Below are positions 57,795 through 64,000 of a stretch of DNA of 64,000 bases, in pieces. Every line of letters begins with the position of its first letter. Position 1 is the first letter of the stretch. The position numbers and the translations under genes are program-made. The DNA comes from Haematobia irritans (Eukaryota; Arthropoda; Insecta; Diptera; Muscidae), in NCBI RefSeq assembly GCF_050003625.1, contig NC_134401.1:70164537-70228536 (forward strand). The letters run 5' to 3'. The notes beneath the pieces were generated by a model that did no database searches, was not told where the DNA came from, and worked only from the letters and a program-made list of their open reading frames with translations.

Positions 57795-58185
57795 CAATTC
57801 GAGAAAAACGTCCTTGCTTACAACACAAAAAAAATTATTTTTCATCAAGACATAACAATGGCAAAAATCAACGAATTAAAGTACGAGTTGCTTGACCACC
57901 CACCTTATTCTCTTGATTTAGCTCCCAGTTACTTTTACTCGTTCCCAAATCAAAAAAAATTCCTTGTTGACAAGTGTTTTACGTCAAATGAAGATGCAAT
58001 TACAGATGTAAACCACTATTTTGAAGACCTTGAGGAAAACTATTTTCTCAAGGGATAGAATTGCTAGAAAAGCGTTGGACTAAGTGTATTGAAGTTTCAG
58101 GAGATTATATTGAAAAATAAAAATATTTTTGAAAAACTAACTATTCTCTTTCATTGATAGGCTAAGAAGTTTCGAACCGCCCTCG
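57795..58185 (+). pseudogene. mariner-2 transposase, C-terminal fragment (unit 1)
   Basis: Resumes from 43637: QFEKNVLAYNTKKIIFHQD (second catalytic Asp), MAKINELKYELLDHPPYS, LDLAPSYFYSFPNQKKFL. The third catalytic Asp is Tyr (APSYF for APSDF), so the triad is broken. Continues FTSNEDAITDVNHYFEDLEE; a 2-bp loss then shifts the frame before GIELLEKRWTKCIEVSGDY. The right terminal repeat ends at 58185. Confidence 0.87.
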
Positions 58186-58187
58186 TA

Positions 58188-58362
58188 ATATGTACGTATA
58201 GTTCACCGATTATCGCCGATATTGTAATGGAAGTACTCTTAGACACAGTGATGGAAAAATTGACTATCAAACCAAAAATAATGACAAGACATGTAGACGA
58301 TCTGTTCTGTATTTTGAATAAAAATGACTGTTCAATTATTTCCAAAGAAAAGCAAGTCAAAT
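58188..58362 (+). pseudogene. Penelope-like reverse transcriptase scrap (unit 1)
   Basis: The plus strand reads SPIIADIVMEVLLDTVMEKL, then PKIMTRHVDDLFCIL (active-site box HVDD in place of YVDD) and a stop after SKEKQVK. The 'SPIiADivMe.L' plus 'y/hVDDlf.i' spacing is that of Penelope-like elements. Only this piece remains. It abuts the right end of mariner-2, which may have inserted into it. A second copy is at 62369-62543. Confidence 0.6.
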
Positions 58363-58577
58363 AAAAAATCTAGAAATAAATGAAAAGAATTGTCTTTATT
58401 TTATTTAGCTTACAAACGTTCGGTTTCGCAGTTCCAAAAGAATAGAAAGGTTGAGCCCAGTTTTCTAATGTTGGAACCCAAAGCAAACCAAAAATAATGT
58501 ATATATGTAGAGTTACATGTTTAACAAGAAAAGATTAGTAAAGTAGGAACAAATGGCAATATAGTGTATAATGAAAC

Positions 58578-58959
58578 CATAGACCTTTTAATACATAGAT
58601 GAGCCATGGGTGTCAAACTATGTTTGACAGTTCCGAAGATTAAGATTAAACGAGAAAAATAAGAGCACGCTTACAATCTCTTTCGTTTTCCTTTTTGTAG
58701 TTTGCCAATTTTACACAAAATTAGAACGTTTATGATGCAACAGAGGATTTATAAATAAATTAATATATTAAAAGTTCATATTTGAACAAAAAATTGTGAC
58801 CAAAATCGCGAAAATACGAAATTTAATTTTGAGCAGCATTGCTCTTTACGAACAACACAAAAAAAAAATCAAAACGAAATGTCAGAAAATTAATTTTTGG
58901 AACTGACACATTTTTTTTTAAACAGAATAGTGGATCATCTATGTATTAAAAGGTCTATG
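58578..58959. mobile_element. 382-bp MITE with perfect 8-bp target duplication (unit 1)
   Basis: Inverted ends CATAGACCTTTTAATACATA (25 bp match in all), flanked by AATGAAAC at 58570-58577 and 58960-58967. An 8-bp duplication fits hAT or P superfamilies. Non-coding. Copy in unit 2 at 62759-63137. Confidence 0.88.
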
Positions 58960-59262
58960 AATGAAACTAATATCGCAATATTCAAGAGAGTAACAATAAT
59001 CAAATGTATGTATGTTTATACGTTATAACAATAGATAATAAGAAGCAGGAACGAAATGGAATTGTTATGTAAAATGGAACACAGGAGAAAATAATTGGAG
59101 TTGTGATTATTACATTGTTAAGCATATTCGTGCATAAGAATATTTGTTTTGAGATTCTAACAAAAAAAAACTATTGGGAGAGCAGGAGAGTTTTAAAAAT
59201 ACTCGGTATAGAGGTAAACAGGCAAGTATAAAATACTGAGTGTTTTTGGTTAAGTCTATAAA

Positions 59263-60336
59263 CTATGATGTACTCCGACTCACAACAGAAGAATCATAGG
59301 CATCAACCTCTATCTTGTTCTGCAAAATATTTTCACCTCCATTGTCATCTGACGCAGCCGTGTTGGAGTTTGTGAGTAAAAAGCAAATTTTAGTTATAGG
59401 CCTTTTTAATAGCTTACCTTTTGTCAAGACGGTTACTACTCTAACGCGGTTATCAGAACCAGGATGAACATCTTGAAATCTTCCTAGTATCCATTGCGCA
59501 GGTCCGCACCGTTCATCAGCAATTAGTACTAGATCGCCAATTTTTCCAGTCGGTTTATCTTTAAGCCATTTCGGTCGAGATTGGGGGCGGTTTAGATATT
59601 CCGAGTACCACCTTTTCCAGAAATGTTGTTTAATTTTTTCGACAACTTTCCAGCGTGTGATGTGATTTATATTGGTATCAATCAAGCTCGGTTCAGCAAT
59701 ACATGTTGTTGGCTCACCAATTAAAAAATGTGCAGGTGTGAGTGCCTCCATATCAGCAGGATCGGAAGACATTGGACAAAGAGGCCGAGAATTTAGGCAG
59801 CTCTCTATTTGAGACAGAACTGTTGAAAGTTCTTCGTAGCTTAATATTCAGTCGTGTATAACCCTTTTCAAATGTAACTTAACAGATTTAACGCCGGCTT
59901 CCCAAAGACCTCCGAAGTTTGGAGAAGCAGGAGGAATAAAATGCCAAATGGCGTATCTCCTCAGGCAGTGAAGCAACGCTCTTGGTATATAACACCCGCA
60001 ACTCTTTGGAGGCACCAACAAAGTTGGTGCCGCAGTCTGAATATATGTCAGTGCAGGATCCTCTACGTGCAACAAAACGTTTGAATGCTGCTAAAAATGA
60101 ATTCGTAGTTAGGTCAGACACCAGCTCCAAATGTATGGCCTTTGTCACCATACATATAAATAAACAAATATATCCCTTGGATATAATAGATGATCGAAGG
60201 TTTGAGTTTCTAGTGGAAATCGGACCAGCGTAATATACTCCTGAGTGCTTAAAAGGTCGAGTTGCATTTAAGCGTACAGCTGGTAGGTTCCCATCACTTG
60301 ACTAGAAGTCATAGCTGAATATTTAAAGCAACGAAT
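59263..60336 (-). pseudogene. BEL-3 integrase fragment, copy 2
   Basis: As the 55405 copy but longer at both ends. Upstream frames add FKYSAMTSSQVMG, FKHSGVYYAGPISTRNSN (first catalytic Asp replaced by Tyr) and GYICLFICMVTKAIHLELVS. The C-terminus adds VDAYDSSVVSRSTS before the stop at 59263. The reading has a frameshift after PEEI and a stop before the SRL/NSRPLCPM stretch. It is cut at 60336 by the duplication junction. Confidence 0.87.
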
Positions 60337-60484
60337 ACATTGATGGAACCACCTGCTTTCGGTTGGCAAATAATTCGGTTGAAGCAACGAATTTGTTTTC
60401 TGGGTGTGAACATATAATATGTTTGGAAGCATTTTGCACCCAAAAATATTATATGCTTAAAAAAATTCCCCCAAACAATATTGT

Positions 60485-60830
60485 GCTCAAAATTTTATTT
60501 ATTTATTTACAATCATAATGAATTATGAAAATAAACAGGTAATATAGGTGCTAACAACATAGGTTTTCGACCTGAATGCTCAAACTTTTGTTTCTGCCTA
60601 ATTGTATATTCCCCCACATCTTTCTCACTTCCACGAGATTTTTTAGTTCTTAGCACCTTTTTCTGTAATACAAACATTGTAGAAGAAATTATTCAATTTT
60701 ATGATTTTTTTTATTTTAATTTTACCTTTTGCCGGACGGGGCAAAAGGCGGACCACACAGTTTGTAAGGATCAAAGAAGTAGCTGATCAATTGCCCAAGG
60801 AAAAATAAAATGTTAATTTTGTAATAACAA
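60485..60830 (-). mobile_element. SINE-2 copy (unit 2), B box rewritten
   Basis: Same as 56226-56575 with a shorter (TTTA)n tail and without the BEL-3 insert; hairpin arms at 60725-60733 and 60740-60748. Confidence 0.6.
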
Positions 60831-61975
60831 GCAACAACCACCAACTTAATTCAATATCGCTCCCTGTTAAATAGCGCTCCAAGCTACTAAACACATATAT
60901 GTTTATAGGCTATTTCTAAATTAATATATGTTTGCATCCAAGCATATTATATTTACAAACATTTTATGTCCCAAACATAATATGTTCTAACATATTAACA
61001 TATATGTCCCAAACATGTTATGCTAGTTTATGAACATTATATGCTTGCACTCAAAAATATTGTGTTCCAAACATATAATGTTTATAGCCAAACATATGAA
61101 AAACAGTCTTTTTCATCCGTGTAGTACCTTGCACTTTGAAAAAGTTGCTGCCTAGCAATTTTGTCCACCTTTTACAATTTCAATACCTACAAATATAAAC
61201 AAAAAAATCCTAAACCAATTTTTTCACAAAAGGTTAGCGTCACTGAATATTACCTGATAATTGAAGATTCCAAAATGAAGTCGAATGAATAGGTTGTTAT
61301 ACTGCTGGTGTTTTCTTTTTTTATAAACCAATTTTCAAAAAAAACGAACATTTTTCTCACTAATTTAAAATAACAAATATTTTATATATTTTATTTGTTT
61401 TTTTATTATATTAATTTACTTTATTATTTTTAACAATCTCTCAGTATACCATAAAAACGCGATTCCAACTGGATTACAGGTAGATAACAGAAATGTAGGA
61501 AATGTTCCTATATTCTAACAAGTGTGTTTCCTTAAGTTTTGAAAGGATTGAATACTTCTTAGTACGAATGAACTAAAATATTTTTATATGCCAAGTGTTA
61601 TTCGTATGTATGATAAGCTTTCTATAATAAAGGAAGTCAGAATTAGCATTTTATGAGAAATCTTACTAATTTTGAGCAAACTTGGTTTTAGTTCGGTTTT
61701 TGTTTATTTTTACGAATGCTTTGTTATAGTGAATAAAATTTTCGTTTTCAGTAGTAAATTCTTATACCCAGCGAAGAAAACAGTATTAGTAAAATGCCAT
61801 GCCTTATTCTAGTTTATGAACCATTCCTAACTGCTTTCAGTTTAGGATTTTTTTTACTGAAACAAGTAAATTTTATTATTTCACACAAAAATTTAACTGA
61901 ATGGAAATAAAATGGCTAAACTAAATTGATGAACATTTTTTCCATTAGTTTCGAAGACACTTTTTTCTGGGTGTA

Positions 61976-62366
61976 CAATTCGAGAAAAACGTCCTTGCTT
62001 ACAACACAAAAAAATTATTTTTCATCAAGACATAACAATGGCAAAAATCAACGAATTAAAGTACGAGTTGCTTGACCACCCACCTTATTCTCTTGATTTA
62101 GCTCCCAGTTACTTTTACTCGTTCCCAAATCAAAAAAAATTCCTTGTTGACAAGCGTTTTACGTCAAATGAAGATGCAATTACAGATGTAAACCACTATT
62201 TTGAAGACCTTGAGGAAAACTATTTTACTCAAGGGATAGAATTGCTAGAAAAGCGTTGGACTAAGTGTATTGAAGTTTCAGGAGATTATATTGAAAAATA
62301 AAAATATTTTTGAAAAACTAACTATTCTCTTTCATTGATAGGCTAAGAAGTTTCGAACCGCCCTCG
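61976..62366 (+). pseudogene. mariner-2 transposase, C-terminal fragment (unit 2)
   Basis: Duplicate of 57795-58185 (FHQD, HPPYSLDLAPSYF with the same Asp-to-Tyr change). It lacks the 2-bp loss near 58045, so the frame stays open through YFTQGIELLEKRWTKCIEVS to IEK at 62301. The unit 1 lesion therefore arose after duplication. Confidence 0.87.
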
Positions 62367-62368
62367 TA

Positions 62369-62543
62369 ATATGTACGTATAGTTCACCGATTATCGCCGA
62401 TATTGTAATGGAAGTACTCTTAGACACAGTGATGGAAAAATTGACTATCAAACCAAAAATAATGACAAGACATGTAGACGATCTGTTCTGTATTTTGAAT
62501 AAAAATGACTGTTCAATTATTTCCAAAGAAAAGCAAGTCAAAT
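62369..62543 (+). pseudogene. Penelope-like RT scrap (unit 2)
   Basis: Identical reading to 58188-58362 (SPIIADIVME, HVDDLFCIL), carried along by the segmental duplication. Confidence 0.58.
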
Positions 62544-62758
62544 AAAAAATCTAGAAATAAATGAAAAGAATTGTCTTTATTTTATTTAGCTTACAAACGT
62601 TCGGTTTCGCAGTTCCAAAAGAATAGAAAGGTTGAGCCCAGTTTTCTAATGTTGGAACCCAAAGCAAACCAAAAATAATGTATATATGTAGAGTTACATG
62701 TTTAACAAGAAAAGATTAGTAAAGTAGGAACAAATGGCAATATAGTGTATAATGAAAC

Positions 62759-63137
62759 CACAGACCTTTTAATACATAGATGAGCCATGGGTGTCAAACT
62801 ATGTTTGACAGTTCCGAAGATTAAGATTAAACGAGAAAAATAAGAGCACGCTTACAATCTCTTTCGTTTTCCTTTTTGTAGTTTGCCAATTTTACACAAA
62901 ATTAGAACGTTTATGATGCAACAGAGGATTTATAAATAAATTAATATATTAAAAGTTCATATTTGAACAAAAAATTGTGACCAAAATCGCGAAAATACGA
63001 AATTTAATTTTGAGCAGCATTGCTCTTTACGAACAACACAAAAAAAATCAAAACGAAATGTCAGAAAATTAATTTTTGGAACTGACACATTTTTTTTAAA
63101 CAGAATAGTGGATCATCTATGTATTAAAAGGTCTATG
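62759..63137. mobile_element. 8-bp-TSD MITE (unit 2)
   Basis: Copy of 58578-58959 with the left end changed to CACAGACC; AATGAAAC still flanks it (62751-62758). Confidence 0.85.
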
Positions 63138-63441
63138 AATGAAACTAATATCGCAATATTCAAGAGAGTAACAATAATCAAATGTATGTATGTTTATACG
63201 TTATAACAATAGATAATAAGAAGCAGGAACGAAATGGAATTGTTATGTAAAATGGAACACAGGAGAAAATAATTGGAGTTGTGATTATTACATTGTTAAG
63301 CATATTCGTGCATAAGAATATTTGTTTTGAGATTCTAACAAAAAAAAAACTATTGGGAGAGCAGGAGAGTTTTAAAAATACTCGGTATAGAGGTAAACAG
63401 GCAAGTATAAAATACTGAGTGTTTTTGGTTAAGTCTATAAA

Positions 63442-64000
63442 CTATGATGTACTCCGACTCACAACAGAAGAATCATAGGCATCAACCTCTATCTTGTTCT
63501 GCAAAATATTTTCACCTCCATTGTCATCTGACGCAGCCGTGTTGGAGTTTGTGGGTAAAAAGCAAATTTTAGTTATAGGCCTTTTTAATAGCTTACCTTT
63601 TGTCAAGACGGTTACTACTCTAACGCGGTTATCAGAACCAGGATGAACATCTTGAAATCTTCCTAGTATCCATTGCGCAGGTCCGCACCGTTCATCAGCA
63701 ATTAGTACTAGATCGCCAATTTTTCCAGTCGGTTTATCTTTAAGCCATTTCGGTCGAGATTGGGGGCGGTTTAGATATTCCGAGTACCACCTTTTCCAGA
63801 AATGTTGTTTAATTTTTTCGACAACTTTCCAGCGTGTGATGTGATTTATATTGGTATCAATCAAGCTCGGTTCAGCAATACATGTTGTTGGCTCACCAAT
63901 TAAAAAATGTGCAGGTGTGAGTGCCTCCATATCAGCAGGATCGGAAGACATTGGACAAAGAGGCCGAGAATTTAGGCAGCTCTCTATTTGAGACAGAACT
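63442..64000 (-). pseudogene. BEL-3 integrase fragment, copy 3, cut by window end
   Basis: C-terminal integrase domain as in copy 2 (MSSDPADMEALTPAHFLIGE to SSVVSRSTS, stop at 63442), showing that at least a third partial unit follows. One residue differs from copy 2 (Pro for Leu in CFLPTNS). Confidence 0.87.

Larger units (their letters stand above)
39095..58185 (+). mobile_element. mariner-2 (DD34D), opened by two large insertions
   Basis: Left terminus CGAGGGCAGTTCGGAAACTT at 39095 (also 39009); the right terminus ends ...GAACCGCCCTCG at 58185, followed by TA (58186-58187). The element's own sequence is only 39095-39383, 43222-43637 and 57793-58185, together ~1.1 kb. A DD37E element (39384-43221) and MITE-A (43638-57792) sit between, each at a duplicated TA. 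Joining the three parts restores one transposase reading. Confidence 0.88.
55222..64000. repeat. tandem segmental duplication, ~4.18-kb period, running off the window
   Basis: Unit 2 (about 60337 to past 64000) repeats unit 1 (about 55222-60336): end of Y, outer X with SINE-2, right half of MITE-A, mariner-2 3' part, Penelope scrap, 8-bp-TSD MITE, BEL-3 integrase. Matching landmarks: mariner ends 58185 and 62366 (4181 bp apart); BEL-3 59310 and 63489 (4179 bp). Unit 1 has an extra ~0.9 kb (BEL-3 copy at 55405) and a 48-bp block near 57240-57290 absent from unit 2. Identity elsewhere is very high by eye. Confidence 0.93.

Overview
The window looks like a transposon graveyard from a fly genome, probably a higher (brachyceran, perhaps calyptrate) fly. 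The sequence is AT-rich and I could find no convincing host gene. Nearly all coding sequence belongs to BEL/Pao and Ty3/gypsy LTR retrotransposons, APE-type LINEs, mariner/Tc1 relatives and MITEs typical of Diptera. The taxon is inferred from element content; the elements themselves are read from the sequence.

Layout. 1-5 kb: a frameshifted gypsy gag (minus strand), a MITE with TTA target duplications, an A-rich leader-like stretch, and a PIF/Harbinger remnant. 5.1-5.45 kb: a complete tRNA-derived SINE with a 14-bp target duplication. 5.5-5.9 kb: a palindromic MITE. 7-16.7 kb: one decayed BEL/Pao element (BEL-1, minus strand). Its integrase is split by a mariner (7944-9215). Its RNase H/integrase linker is split by a full-length LINE (9702-13862, 15-bp target duplication) that itself carries a MITE. 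18.8-19.9 kb: a cluster of direct copies of a ~350-bp TIR element. 19.9-20.7 kb: a 5'-truncated LINE end with a 12-bp target duplication. 20.7-25.5 kb: a decayed gypsy element whose pol has lost everything between RT and late integrase. 26.2-33.9 kb: two copies of one LINE family (A and B). 33.9-36.4 kb: a CR1/jockey-like LINE with about 130 TA units expanded inside its ORF. 37.4-38.5 kb: a third gypsy remnant.

39-58.2 kb is the most striking part. It is a Russian-doll nest in which target-site duplications and rejoined flanks allow insertion order to be read. Mariner (39095-58185) contains a DD37E transposon (39384-43221) and MITE-A (43638-57792). MITE-A contains element X, which contains element Y, which contains a second X, which contains MITE-Z, which contains a young BEL/Pao element (BEL-2, 47252-53690) with identical 163-bp LTRs. 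BEL-2 in turn contains a DD41D transposon derivative (48449-49383). That is eight levels. The right edge of this nest, with a Penelope-like RT scrap and a BEL integrase fragment, is tandemly duplicated with a ~4.18-kb period from about 55.2 kb to the window end.

The genes do not form a pathway. The biology here is element-on-element insertion, deletion derivatives and local copying. Best leads: (1) the SINE at 5.1 kb shares its last ~60 bp plus a CCTAA tail with the 3' end of LINE B, so that LINE family is probably its mobilising partner; (2) two near-identical DD41D copies carry an in-frame deletion joining the start codon to the catalytic domain; (3) a triplicated 384-bp block and a palindrome-templated rewrite of a SINE B box suggest replication-based rearrangement.
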